Below are positions 43,402 to 53,600 of a stretch of DNA of 64,000 bases, piece after piece. The stretch comes from Cellvibrio fontiphilus_A. Its GTDB lineage: Bacteria; Pseudomonadota; Gammaproteobacteria; Pseudomonadales; Cellvibrionaceae. The number at the start of each line of letters is the position of its first letter. Position 1 is the first letter of the stretch. Under the pieces are notes generated by a model. The model was not told the DNA's origin. It did not search any database and saw only the letters and a program-made list of their open reading frames with translations. Made by a program: the position numbers and the translations under genes. The stretch is from assembly GCF_042646205.1 (NCBI RefSeq), contig NZ_JBHRTF010000003.1, positions 620,001 to 684,000 of the forward strand. The letters are read 5' to 3'.

Positions 43402-44169
43402 TTATCCGGATGTGTTTTTCTGCGGCAATATGGCGATGAAGCGACTGAAGAGGCCATTGGTGTCATAGGCAGCAATCTCAAACTCCAAGTTACCTTGAAG
43501 ATGGCTGAAGTAATGGTTGTTAACATACCCGCCAGTAATCCGCACCGAACTGAAATTCTCTGCTCCCTTCTCGCGATAGCGGATTTCATAGCCCCCTACT
43601 TCTTCAACCCCGAGGTAATCTCCATTTTCCCTGGCTGAAGGCACAGCCCAGCTCAGTAGTACTGGCCCGTTAATTTCACTGTTGGATTGACTTGAACTGG
43701 TGTTGGAACTCAATGGCGACAAAGACGAATCTGACGAAAAAGAAATGGCTGAAGATGAACTTGGCGCCGGTATTGACGCATCCGGGCTGCTGGAAACACT
43801 GTCAGAAGCCACTGAGGATGTCAGGGATGAATTAGGTGGTGTTTTGTTGCTGCCCGAAGGGCTGGTCGTGCCTGCACCCCCGCCTCCCCCACAGGCGGTG
43901 GTTAATAGGGGGGCGACAAAAGACATGATCAAGGTTGCGTTGCGTAAGCGGCGCTGCCAACTCAGGGTGTGGGTTAACTGGCCTCTATCGATGAAACCCA
44001 GTTCAATCAGAATTTCACCCAAAGGTTCGACGGAAGTTTTGCCGGTGCCTTCGCGTAACAATTGGCGAGCCTGCTGTATTTCAATTGCTTCACAAAGCTG
44101 TTGGCGTGTGATGATGCCACGCTCGACCAACATATCGCCTATTCGATGTGATTTGGCTTGCTCGGACAT
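43402..44169 (-). CDS. MshEN-like N-terminus, internal lipobox-like segment, Ser linker and FnIII-like domain
   Basis: An unusual mosaic of 255 residues. Residues 9-75 hold two MshEN-like repeats (RIGDMLVERGIITRQQL and PLGEILIELGFIDRGQL), the kind of module that in GspE/MshE ATPases binds c-di-GMP. Residues about 76-97 look like a lipoprotein signal placed inside the protein (basic RRLRN, then a hydrophobic stretch ending LLTTAC, then a Gly run). A Ser-rich linker (about 100-170) and a fibronectin type III-like domain (about 172-248) complete it. Either a signal-anchor protein with an inside sensor and an outside domain, or an internal start yields a lipoprotein. The start at 44169 has AGAGG before it. 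Confidence 0.65.
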   Translation of the reverse strand: MSEQAKSHRIGDMLVERGIITRQQLCEAIEIQQARQLLREGTGKTSVEPLGEILIELGFIDRGQLTHTLSWQRRLRNATLIMSFVAPLLTTACGGGGGAGTTSPSGSNKTPPNSSLTSSVASDSVSSSPDASIPAPSSSSAISFSSDSSLSPLSSNTSSSQSNSEINGPVLLSWAVPSARENGDYLGVEEVGGYEIRYREKGAENFSSVRITGGYVNNHYFSHLQGNLEFEIAAYDTNGLFSRFIAILPQKNTSG

Positions 44170-44311
44170 GACATTACCTCTTGTCAGTTGGCGGCCGTTA
44201 ACAAACAGACTCTTTAATACCAGTTAATTAAAAAAATTAACATTAATTTATGACCATTGATAAAATAGCACTACAATATGTTATTAAATAAATAAGCATC
44301 AACCGATTAAT

Positions 44312-45481
44312 TTATAAATTATTTATATTCTGCTTGATACTATTAAGTGCGCTAGTAATAACCGATCGCGCACAGCCAATATTCATTCGCATAAAACCAC
44401 TAGCCTCCTTGCCAAATACTATGCCCGGGTTCATTCCTAATTTGCATTTGCGAATAAAAAAATCTTTTAACTCATGATCGCTTAATCCCAAGCCACGACA
44501 ATCCAACCAGAGTAAATAAGTTGCCTCAGGCTTTATTAGTTTTATTGAGGGAATTTCATGTTCAATAAATTCTGCAACGTAATCGCGAGTGGCTTCCAAA
44601 TACACCATAAGTTCATCAAGCCATTGTTCGCCGCCGCTATAAGCAGCTTCAAATGCCACAATACTCAGCGGGTTGTGATTGGCTGAATGCAAATATTCAA
44701 ATGCCTGTTTCATTGCTTTGCGTTCCGCTGCACTGGGAATAATCAATGCGGATAGCCCAAGCCCTGGAATATTAAAAGTTTTATTGGGTGCTATGGTGGT
44801 GACTATTTTGTCGCTTGTGCCGGCTAAGCGGCCGAGCATAGTGTGTGTAACGCCTGAATAAGTTAAATCGCAATGAATGTCGTCAGACAAAATAGTTAAC
44901 TGGTAGCGGCGACTGATATCCAACAAACGTTCCAGCTCGCCACTACTCCATACACGCCCTACCGGATTATGGGGCGAGCATAATAAAAGTAATTTTGCCC
45001 CTTGTTGTGCGCAGGTTTCCAAATGCTCAAAATCCATTTCATAGCGACCGTTTATTTCGCGTAAAGGGTTCTCGATTAATAAACGATTATTGGATGTAAC
45101 TGCCGAAAAAAATGGAAAATACACTGGCGGTTGCACAATCACTCCCTCGCCTTCCCGGGTAAATGCGTGTACTGCGGCGAATAGCGAGGGCACCACACCG
45201 GGCGCAAATACAATCCACTCCTGTTCAATCTGCCACTGGTGACGCCGGGCAAACCAATCAATCACCGCTTGATATAAGCTGTCGGGGTACAGCGTATATC
45301 CAAAAATGGGATGTTTGATTCGCTCTTGCAGTGCGCGGGTTATACAGTCGGGTACCGCAAAATCCATATCTGCGACCCAAAGTGGCGATAGATCATCAGT
45401 GCCAAAATAGTGTTTGCGGCCATCAAATTTAACCGAGTTGGTGTGCTCTCTGTGAATGATTTGGTCAAAATCGAACGGCAT
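44312..45481 (-). CDS. PatB/MalY-type PLP aminotransferase (probable cystathionine beta-lyase)
   Basis: Fold-type I PLP enzyme of the MalY/PatB branch, which cleaves C-S bonds in cystathionine or cysteine conjugates. The PLP lysine lies in TIAPNKTFNIPGLG near residue 225; LCSPHNPVGRVW near 165 and SDDIHCDLTY near 195 are typical of this group. 389 residues as expected. It is divergent from the binding-protein-like gene at 45502 across only 20 bases, so the two may share regulation. Confidence 0.9.
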   Translation of the reverse strand: MPFDFDQIIHREHTNSVKFDGRKHYFGTDDLSPLWVADMDFAVPDCITRALQERIKHPIFGYTLYPDSLYQAVIDWFARRHQWQIEQEWIVFAPGVVPSLFAAVHAFTREGEGVIVQPPVYFPFFSAVTSNNRLLIENPLREINGRYEMDFEHLETCAQQGAKLLLLCSPHNPVGRVWSSGELERLLDISRRYQLTILSDDIHCDLTYSGVTHTMLGRLAGTSDKIVTTIAPNKTFNIPGLGLSALIIPSAAERKAMKQAFEYLHSANHNPLSIVAFEAAYSGGEQWLDELMVYLEATRDYVAEFIEHEIPSIKLIKPEATYLLWLDCRGLGLSDHELKDFFIRKCKLGMNPGIVFGKEASGFMRMNIGCARSVITSALNSIKQNINNL

Positions 45482-45501
45482 AAAATTATCCTGTTACACT
45501 T

Positions 45502-46452
45502 ATGTGGGTTAACACTTTAAACGACATTTACAGCAGAAACCGCTGCATGCTAAGAATTTTTTTGACCTGCCTACTGGCCTTAATCATGTGCCCTGCTTCT
45601 GCAGCTGGCGATGTTTCCAGCCCAATGATTGTCCGCATTCCCTATATGGAGCGTGAGGCTGCGCACAGGATCTATGCTGATGAACTTCTGCGCTTGGCAT
45701 TGGAGTTATCAAAAGATAAGTACGGGCCTTACAAAATTATCCAGCAGCGTCAGGAGACTGTCATTCGGCGACAATTGCTGGAGGTGGAATCCGGACGAAA
45801 CCTTTCATTGGCTGTTTCCATGCCGACACCGGAATGGCTGGAAAAGACACATCTGGTGCAGTTTCCCATTATGCGGGGTTTGGCCAGTTATCGGCTATTT
45901 TTAGCGAGCCGCAATAACCTTCATTTATTTGAAAAAGTGAATACTATCGCCGATTTAAATCGCTTCACTATTGGCCAAGGGCAAGGTTGGTCAACTGCAA
46001 AAATTTTAGAGGATAACGGCTTCAAACTCATTTATGGCGGCCCTTACCCTACGCTAATTCCTATGCTCAAAGCCAACCGGTTTGAGTTGTTGATGCGCAG
46101 TATTTATGAGGTTGAGCCGGAATTAAAAGCCTACCAGCAGGAAATGCCAGAGCTAATGATTGTTGAAAACTTCGGTTTGTTTACTTACTTGCCTATGTAC
46201 TTTTTTGTCTCCAAAAATCAGCCTTTGCTAGCCACTCGTCTGGAGTACGGATTGCATAAGGCATACACAAGCGGCAAGGCTGACAAGTTGTTTGAGGATC
46301 ACTTTCGTAACGCTTTGAAGCTGCTGCGTAATAAAAGCAGGAAAACATTTTTTCTTGCTAATACGAATATCGATAAATCCTTTTTTAAGAAGGATCAGCC
46401 TTTTTTACTAAAGGAAATTATTGAATTAGAAATACTCAATCGCAAACACTGA
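45502..46452 (+). CDS. Periplasmic substrate-binding-like protein (SBP_bac_3 type)
   Basis: An exported protein with the look of a family 3 solute-binding domain. A signal peptide is seen at about residues 16-35 (MLRIFLTCLLALIMCPASAA), so the true start may be the ATG at 45547 rather than 45502. The mature part has the pattern ADLNRFTIGQGQGWST near 155 and VEPELKAYQQ near 210 seen in such proteins. No permease or ATPase genes lie nearby, so it may act as a stand-alone sensor. It ends at a strong bidirectional terminator shared with ovoA. Confidence 0.75.
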   Translation: MWVNTLNDIYSRNRCMLRIFLTCLLALIMCPASAAGDVSSPMIVRIPYMEREAAHRIYADELLRLALELSKDKYGPYKIIQQRQETVIRRQLLEVESGRNLSLAVSMPTPEWLEKTHLVQFPIMRGLASYRLFLASRNNLHLFEKVNTIADLNRFTIGQGQGWSTAKILEDNGFKLIYGGPYPTLIPMLKANRFELLMRSIYEVEPELKAYQQEMPELMIVENFGLFTYLPMYFFVSKNQPLLATRLEYGLHKAYTSGKADKLFEDHFRNALKLLRNKSRKTFFLANTNIDKSFFKKDQPFLLKEIIELEILNRKH

Positions 46453-46475
46453 GTTAACGTTGCTCTGTGCCTTTT

Positions 46476-46519
46476 AAAATATAAAGGCAACGCAGCTGCC
46501 TGCATTGCCTTTATATTTT
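46476..46519. terminator. Bidirectional terminator between binding-protein gene and ovoA
   Basis: A perfect 15-bp stem, arms 46476-46490 and 46505-46519, with an inner self-complementary loop and T-runs both ways. Confidence 0.9.
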
Positions 46520-46557
46520 TACTTTTAATATGCTTCGCTTTTGTATTTTATTACTGA

Positions 46558-48759
46558 TTAAGCGATTCTTTGCCAAAAAGTAACTTCAGATAAACTGTGC
46601 TGGAATTTGCGTTTGGTTTCACGAATCACAAATGGCACCTCTACTGGCCCCTTAATCAAGCGGAAGTGATTACCCAAGTGCGCTTGCAAACCATCCAGTG
46701 TAGTAAAACTTTCACCGTCCTTTTTAAAACCACCGATCCATTCCTCACGCGGCGTATGTTCAGTGAGCCAGGTATAGGGTGATGCTAGCATCAGTACGCC
46801 TCCGATATTCAAACGCTCATGAATGTTATCGAGGAATTTTGCGGGGCTGTATAGTCGATCAATTAAATTGGCAGCCAAAATAAAATCGTAACCAGTAAAA
46901 ACGGGTTTAAGGTTGCAGGCATCGCCCTGAAAAAACTCCACTTTATGCGCAGTGTTTGACAATCCAATGTCTGTCAGCGAGCGGGATTTGTAGGAGACTA
47001 ATTCACCTTCATCAGTCAATGTGTAGCGCAATGTTTCCCCTTGGGTTAATTGCACTCCCTGACCAATAAAACGCGCGGAAAAGTCGATGCCAGTGACTGC
47101 ATCAAAAACACGAGCCAATTCAAAGGTGGCGCGCCCGGAAGCACAACCTAAATCCAATGCTTTATGCTTGGGGGAATCACCCAGGGTTTCCAGTGCTAAA
47201 TCAACCAAAGCTTTGGAGAAATTTGCAACACCAAAATATTCATCACCGTAATGGAATTCGGCGTACTCCGACATTAATCGGTCAGTTTCGTAATGGGAGC
47301 TAGGCAAGGGTTTAATATCTCCTGAGACAATGTAGCGAAAACCAGCGTGTTGAAAAAAGTGGCGACGGAATGCATAGCGGGATGATTTTAATGATTCATT
47401 GCCGCATGAAATCCATGAGCCACCTTTAATAAGATTATGACGCTCATCAAAGGTGGGTGTTGTGAAATCGTCGTAAATCGGATGAACCTCAAAACCATTG
47501 AAGGGATAAATAGGCGTTTCAGTCCACTGCCACACATTACCAATCACATCATAAAAATCGCCGTGCGCAAATTGATTAACGGGGCAGGAAGATGCACCAT
47601 GATCCAAATGAATATTGGCGGCAGCAGTATCATCGCCCACCGCATTTACACCACTGTGTTCGTATAGGCGATACCACTCATCTTCAGTGGGAAGACGCAC
47701 ATTCATACCAGTTTCGGATTTTTTCCAATTACAAAAAGCTTTAGCTTCATGGTAGTTGACTTCTACCGGCCAATCCCAAGGCATAGCTATTTCTTCCGTC
47801 ATCAAACGCAAATACCAACCATTGGTTTTTTTGACCCAAAACGTAGGATGCTGAGCCTTGGTATAAGCCAGCCAGCCTTTACCTTCTTCCTCCCAATTGT
47901 GAGAATTTAAATATCCACCAGCTTCGACAAATGCCAAAAACTCCTGGTTGCTGGTTAAATATTTTGCCGCTTTGAACTCACTGATATCCGATTGATGTTC
48001 ACCGTATTCATTATCCCATCCATAAAAGGGATCTTGTTTGTTTTTGCTGATATGAACACTGCCAGCAGGCACACTAATCAATTCGTTCGCTGGTGCAGTT
48101 CCCGTAACACGTGCTGGCTGCCAGTCGGGAGAACTTTTTACGAATTCCAATTTGTGTTGACGAATTAATACAGAGGAGGTTTCAAGGTGAATGCGCTCAT
48201 GTTCAACTCCCATAATGATTGCCCACCAAGGGTTATTCCAATCAACGGGAAGCTCCAGCGGTGCAGTTTCAATCAGGTTGATAACCAACGCCCGAACCTG
48301 ATCGCGATAGGCTTTTACCTCGGCCGGTGTAGGCCATTGATAGTGTGCATCATTGAGATCATCCCAACTCATTTCGTCCACACCTACAGCAAAGATTGAC
48401 TCAAAGCGCTGGTTGATACGCTGGTTGATCATGCGAGTCAATAAAAGCTTATTCACAAAAAAGGTGGCAGTGTGGCCAAAATAAAAAATCAACGGATGGC
48501 GCAGTGAAATGGGTTTGGTGTAATAAGCCTGATCGTTTGCCAAACAACTGAATAAAGACTCGTAGCAGTCAAAAGTGGACTCAAAATAATGGCGTAATAC
48601 CTTTCTAAAGCTCGCGTCATCATCACTGCGTAGATTGGGTGTGCGGGCAAACAATCCTCTAGGAGAGAGCATCTGGAGTGGCGGTAGCGGCGAAGGAACA
48701 AAGGTCGCGGTACTCATGGTGGCCGAAGCCTTAGGTAAGGTATTTGGTCCTGAGTGCAT
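46558..48759 (-). CDS. ovoA: 5-histidylcysteine sulfoxide synthase / N-methyltransferase (ovothiol synthesis)
   Basis: First and last steps of ovothiol A synthesis: joins cysteine and histidine with O2 and a non-heme iron, then methylates the imidazole. The N-terminal DinB-like domain (about 45-230) carries the three iron-binding His: one in GHTATFFVN (His96) and two in HERIHLE (His187, His191). A formylglycine-enzyme-like domain (about 230-470) follows, with YDVIGNVWQWTETP, then a SAM methyltransferase domain (from about 500, LDLGCASGRATFELA near 540). The length of 733 and the fused methyltransferase separate OvoA from EgtB. AGGAG lies before the ATG at 48759. Confidence 0.9.
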   Translation of the reverse strand: MHSGPNTLPKASATMSTATFVPSPLPPLQMLSPRGLFARTPNLRSDDDASFRKVLRHYFESTFDCYESLFSCLANDQAYYTKPISLRHPLIFYFGHTATFFVNKLLLTRMINQRINQRFESIFAVGVDEMSWDDLNDAHYQWPTPAEVKAYRDQVRALVINLIETAPLELPVDWNNPWWAIIMGVEHERIHLETSSVLIRQHKLEFVKSSPDWQPARVTGTAPANELISVPAGSVHISKNKQDPFYGWDNEYGEHQSDISEFKAAKYLTSNQEFLAFVEAGGYLNSHNWEEEGKGWLAYTKAQHPTFWVKKTNGWYLRLMTEEIAMPWDWPVEVNYHEAKAFCNWKKSETGMNVRLPTEDEWYRLYEHSGVNAVGDDTAAANIHLDHGASSCPVNQFAHGDFYDVIGNVWQWTETPIYPFNGFEVHPIYDDFTTPTFDERHNLIKGGSWISCGNESLKSSRYAFRRHFFQHAGFRYIVSGDIKPLPSSHYETDRLMSEYAEFHYGDEYFGVANFSKALVDLALETLGDSPKHKALDLGCASGRATFELARVFDAVTGIDFSARFIGQGVQLTQGETLRYTLTDEGELVSYKSRSLTDIGLSNTAHKVEFFQGDACNLKPVFTGYDFILAANLIDRLYSPAKFLDNIHERLNIGGVLMLASPYTWLTEHTPREEWIGGFKKDGESFTTLDGLQAHLGNHFRLIKGPVEVPFVIRETKRKFQHSLSEVTFWQRIA

Positions 48760-48793
48760 GGGTATACTCCTGATTCATGTCCTGAAATTAAGG

Positions 48794-49648
48794 CTACTGC
48801 TGGCGCCCTGCGTAGTCTTTGGCGAACTGCCAGGCTACTCGACCACTGCGTGCGCCGCGTGTTCTATGCCAGAGCAGAGCGGCTTGTTCCGCCGGTTTGT
48901 CCCATTGGGCGCCCAAGTGATGAACCCAATATTCGGCGGCAGCGAGGTAATCATCCTGGCTGAAGGGGTAAAAACTTAACCAAAGACCAAAGCGCTCGGA
49001 TAGCGAAACCTTCTCTTCCACGCTGTCGTTTGGCCGAACTTCCCCATCTTCATTGCTGACATCCAGATTTTCACGCATCTTTTGCGGTAGTAGATGACGT
49101 CGGTTACTGGTGGCATAGAACAGCATATTCGCAGTTGGAGCAGAAATAGATCCATCCAGCACCGATTTCAATGCTTTATAACTGATTTCCCCTTCTTCAA
49201 AAGACAAATCGTCGCAAAATATTATGAATTTTTCAGGGCGCTCCCCCAGTAAATCAACAATTTCACTCAAATGTAATAAATCGGTCTTATCGACCTCGAT
49301 GATCTTTAAACCCTCAGCAGAGAAGGCTGTCCATACCGCCTTGATCAAGGTTGACTTACCAGTACCGCGCGCGCCGGTTAACAACACATTGTTAGCGTCG
49401 CGACCGGCGACAAATTGTGCGGTGTTACGAAGAATAGACTGTTTCTGGTGTTCGATATTCTTTAGTGAGTCCAGCGCCACGCGGTGCGGGTGTTTAACGG
49501 CCTGCAGGTAACCTTCACCATTCACCTTGGTGCGCCAGCGAAACGCACTTGCACTCCAATCCGGCTCAGGCTGCGGGCGTGGCAGTATTGCTTCAACCCG
49601 GTCTATTAATTGTTCCAGGCGGTTGATAAAAAGGTCAATATTTGACAC
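48794..49648 (-). CDS. DUF815 family AAA-type ATPase
   Basis: P-loop ATPase of the DUF815 family; function unknown. Walker A is GARGTGKSTL near residue 93 and Walker B FIIFCDDLSFE near 140, with the helical end LLWHRTRGARSGRVAWQFA typical of the family. I prefer a GTG start at 49648 (VSNIDLFINRLEQL, 284 residues), since GAGGAAAA precedes it; the open frame to 49687 would need a TTG with no ribosome site. It is followed at 34 bases by ovoA in the same direction, and a joint transcript is possible. Confidence 0.85.
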   Translation of the reverse strand: MSNIDLFINRLEQLIDRVEAILPRPQPEPDWSASAFRWRTKVNGEGYLQAVKHPHRVALDSLKNIEHQKQSILRNTAQFVAGRDANNVLLTGARGTGKSTLIKAVWTAFSAEGLKIIEVDKTDLLHLSEIVDLLGERPEKFIIFCDDLSFEEGEISYKALKSVLDGSISAPTANMLFYATSNRRHLLPQKMRENLDVSNEDGEVRPNDSVEEKVSLSERFGLWLSFYPFSQDDYLAAAEYWVHHLGAQWDKPAEQAALLWHRTRGARSGRVAWQFAKDYAGRQQ

Positions 49649-49746
49649 CTTGGTTTTTCCTCGGATTTGAAGTAAGTAACTAGCCAAGCAATAAGTCTGG
49701 GCTATATTGTAAGAAATTTAGTGGCGATTAAAACAAAAGGTTTCCT

Positions 49747-50418
49747 ATGTTTACCAGACAGGAGCTGCAGGTCATCAACCGAGCCATGGCGCAAAAGCGC
49801 GACTGGATTACCAAAAATCTGGATAGCGTGGATAGCGAAAGGAGCCGCGCACAACTGCTGCAGGATTTACCCCTGATTGAATCTACTTTGCAAAAAATCA
49901 GTGAAAAGTTACGCACCACCGATGGCAGCTCTGCTAACGAAAGGGTTAATCACTATGTTTCAAACAAGGTGGTATCGCCTATCCGCCAGGCTGCCTTTGC
50001 ACGGCGCCAGGACTTAACGCCCGGTCAGATTCGCGTACTGGTTGTAGATGATGACCAATTAATATGCGAGTTGATTAACGCATTTTTACGTGCATCGGGT
50101 ATTTATCAGGTGGATTTTGCCAGCGATGGTTTAAAGGCGATTGGCATGATGTATGAAGCCAATCCGGTCTACGATTTGGTGTTGTGCGATTGGAATATGC
50201 CAACCAAATCGGGTATTGATGTCCACAATGCTATGCGCGCTGCCGAACGCTATTTGGGCACAGTATTTATATTGGTAACTGCTGTGACTGAAGCAAAACA
50301 AATCCGTGCAGCTATTGAGGATGGAGTAGATGACTATGTGGTTAAACCAGTAGAGCAAGACAAGTTGCTCAAAAAAATTATCCGCTTCTTTCCCCGTGTC
50401 ACTTCAAGTGACTCTTGA
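49747..50418 (+). CDS. Response regulator with CheY-like receiver and helical N-terminal extension
   Basis: Residues 1-90 are helical and charged with no known domain; residues 95-215 form a receiver domain with the acidic pair VVDDDQ, the phospho-acceptor in LVLCDWNMP, the conserved Thr in ILVTAV and the Lys in VVKP. No output domain follows, so it works by protein contact, as CheY does. The kinase partner is not adjacent. Divergent from the DUF815 gene and convergent with the SMC gene. Confidence 0.85.
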   Translation: MFTRQELQVINRAMAQKRDWITKNLDSVDSERSRAQLLQDLPLIESTLQKISEKLRTTDGSSANERVNHYVSNKVVSPIRQAAFARRQDLTPGQIRVLVVDDDQLICELINAFLRASGIYQVDFASDGLKAIGMMYEANPVYDLVLCDWNMPTKSGIDVHNAMRAAERYLGTVFILVTAVTEAKQIRAAIEDGVDDYVVKPVEQDKLLKKIIRFFPRVTSSDS

Positions 50419-50531
50419 TAGATTGTTGCTAGGTCTGCTGATAGGTTTGCTGCGCAAAAAACACAACTATCGCCAATAGTTACTGAGCAACACACAACAC
50501 TATTTTTAGTGTCAACAGTGGGACAACCCTA

Positions 50532-50566
50532 GGGCGAGCAATGCTAATAGAGATTAGTGCTCGCCC
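50532..50566. terminator. Strong hairpin between response regulator and SMC genes
   Basis: GGGCGAGCA (50532-50540) pairs with TGCTCGCCC (50558-50566), with an inner CTAAT/ATTAG stem. No T-run follows, so it may be a rho-dependent or RNA-protecting structure rather than a classic terminator. Confidence 0.5.
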
Positions 50567-50606
50567 CTCGGATTATCTGATTGCCATATTGACTCTGAGC
50601 TTGATT

Positions 50607-53600
50607 CTAAGCTTCAACCTCCGCCATGAAGTCCAATGCTGCCTGCTGACGAATAGCTCGACGATGGTTTGCCATGAGTTTTTTAATTTTCTCCTGGTCG
50701 CACACTTGCCTATCCAGCATAACGCGAGTTTTTAATTCCCCTACCGGTTCAGCAGTTGGGCACTTACTGAATACAAACTGGTTTGAAATCAAATCCATAA
50801 AGGGGCCTGACTTACTACTGGGCATAATAAAGTTCAGCTGCAACCCCAAACTTTCGGTCAAATAATTAATAACCTCGCGTGAGCGATGTTCGTCCATTTT
50901 GGAGAAGGCCTCATCCACCAATACCATACGCAAGTGACTACTGCCTTCATTAAAACGGAACGCCGAAGTAATGGCAGCGCTGCGGATAATATAGGCGGGT
51001 GTTTCCAATTGGCCGCCTGAACCGGTTCCGTACTGGCTTAACGGAATTGGCGCCTTACCTTCTGGTTCTTTGTATATTTCATAGCGGCGATAATTGCGAT
51101 AGTCAGCGATACGAGTTAATTCGCGCAATGCTTTTTGTTCATCTTCATCCAATAGCATTGTCATCAAACGTTCACGCACCCGCTGGTGTTTTTCATCCAG
51201 CTTCATTTCAAATAAAGTTTCACCTTCACCCAAGCTTGGGCTATCAATGACCGCTTTAAAGAATTGCCAGTACTCCTTGAACTCTGGCACCCACTCCCAA
51301 TCAAAACGGAAACGCTCCCGGTCAGCACCAAAACGGTGATGCTCCAACTCTTTATTTAAATCCTCAAGGATTTTTTTGCCATCATTAATTGCTTGGTAAA
51401 TGGAGTGGCATAGGTTGGTAACAAATGCGTTATTAAAACTTTCGCGCAACGATTCGATTTCTTGATGTCGCTGGGCGAGGATATGATTCTTGTCGCGATT
51501 ATAGAGCGCATCGAATTGCCTGCGCATTTCGCAAATCGCTCGAAAATTTGAGCTGCCTAAATCATCACTGTAGTCGATATCAAATAAAATCGCGTCACTG
51601 CTGGCACAGAATTGGTTGTGAACCATTGCAGCTTGTTGGAGCCGATGCAGAATGGTTTTTAATTCAGAATTTAACGTGACCAATTTAGCTTCAAAATAAG
51701 GAGCCTTGTGTAGTGCCACCTCTTCATCGGCCTGTTGTAAGCGTAGGTCTGCATCAAAATCAGGCCAGAAACCGCTAATCGCTTGAAGATTGGCTTCACA
51801 CTCATCGACCACGGCGAGGGTTTTATCTTGTTCTGCATCCAGCTTGTGGCAGAGGTTGTCCGCAAGTTTTAGTTCTGCCCGACAATCAATTTGTGCATTA
51901 TTGAGTTTGGCAAATTGTTGGTTTTGCTCAAGCAAGCGTAGCTGAAGTTCATGCAACTCTGCTTCCAGCGCTTTGGTATCACTTAAATCCAGCTGTTGAA
52001 GCTTATTGTCAATCGCATCGATTTTAGTCTGTGCCGACAACATGATTTGTAATGTTTCGGCATAAGCCAGCGATTTCAGTCGATCAATTCCAGCCAGTAA
52101 AATCTGCACTTCTTCTGCATAAGTAATTGCAGCTTGCCATTCGCTAACCAGTGCATGAAATTCATTGCGTTTAGCCTCCAGCGCACGCTCGCGGGCGCCC
52201 TGCCCAAACACTAATTCCGAATCCGCCATGTCGCAGCGGAACATCGCATAATTACCAGAGCCCATCCCCTCCTTGGTAAGGCCGCGACGGGTATTTTTAA
52301 GTTCTTTAGCATTTTCTACACGCTGAACATTGCCATAACTTGCCTTGATGTAAGCTTCCGCTGTGGCGTGAGAGAAATTCATAATTTGAATGATGGAGTT
52401 GGCTGCCAGCTCCCCGGATTTTTCCAAATCCTTACGCGCTTTATCACCTTGAATGATGCGGGCGCGATTCCCCTGCCCGGCCATATTACGCACAATAGCA
52501 ATTGCTTCTGCCTCAAATTCAGGCTCCACAATAATGCCAAAACGCGCCGCACCAATATAGCCTTCAATTGCGGCCTGCCATTCGCTATCAGTGATGTCTA
52601 CGTAATCGCATAACACTCGCGCGTCTGCTTTAGGACATTGGTTAGCAATCGCATCCAATGCAGCACGAACAAAACCTGGATAGCTGACTTGACGCGACTC
52701 CAGCGTCTGGATTTCACGGCGTTTGATCTCAGTATTTTTTTGCAAGCGCTCCGACTGGGCTTTGCGTTTGTCCCTTTCCTGCGCCAACTGGTCGCGCAAG
52801 TTGGTAAGCATAACACCGGCGTTGATTTCTTTCTCAAACAGGCTTGCTACAAACGCATTGTGTTGCTTTTGCAAACCAAGCACTTTTTCCAATTGCGGTT
52901 CGAGTGGGCTTACTTCTATCAAGTCACGATTCAGTAACTGATGAATATCAAGATTTGCTGATTCATTGCACAGCTCCTTTAAAAGATCCATCAAGTTGGA
53001 ATCTTTAAACGCTGGCATATCTACAGCAATCGATGTTTGACGCAGCGCTAGTGATAATTGCTGCGCTGCCTCAAGGTTAATCACCATTTGTTGGTGCTGT
53101 TTGCGCAATTCGGGCACTTGCGCCTGAATCAATTTTTCCTGCGCACTTTTTTCTTGCTCAAGCTGGTCTTTATCGCGTAAGGCTGGAACGCCCAAACGAC
53201 GTGCTGTTGCAGCTAGAATCAATTGGTTTATTTCATCGCGCTGCGCTTCACAGGCAACTAACGATTGCTGATGAACCGCGGATGTTTCGCGCAGCAATTG
53301 TTGTTTATGCTTGGCATCCAGATACAAACCTTGTGAGTCAGCATAACGACGCTTGGCAAGCGAGTATTGAATGACCTGCTGCTCCAGCCAACTGGCAATA
53401 AAGTTATCGGACCATTGGCGCCCCTGCGCCATACGCTCTATGCCCTGACGAAGACTGCGCGCATCTGACTCCATGGTATGAATTCGTTTAAGCATACTGG
53501 AGACACTGCGAATGGCCTCGCCCAAATCCCGATATTCAAGAATTTCGTTGGCAACAAATTCATCGATACCTTTAATCGGTTTGTATGCCATAAAACGCGA

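Noticed and set aside
44223..44241. AT-rich hairpin GTTAATT/AATTAAC upstream of the MshEN-like gene
   Set aside because: Only A-T pairs, no T-run of note; expected by chance in such an AT-rich gap.
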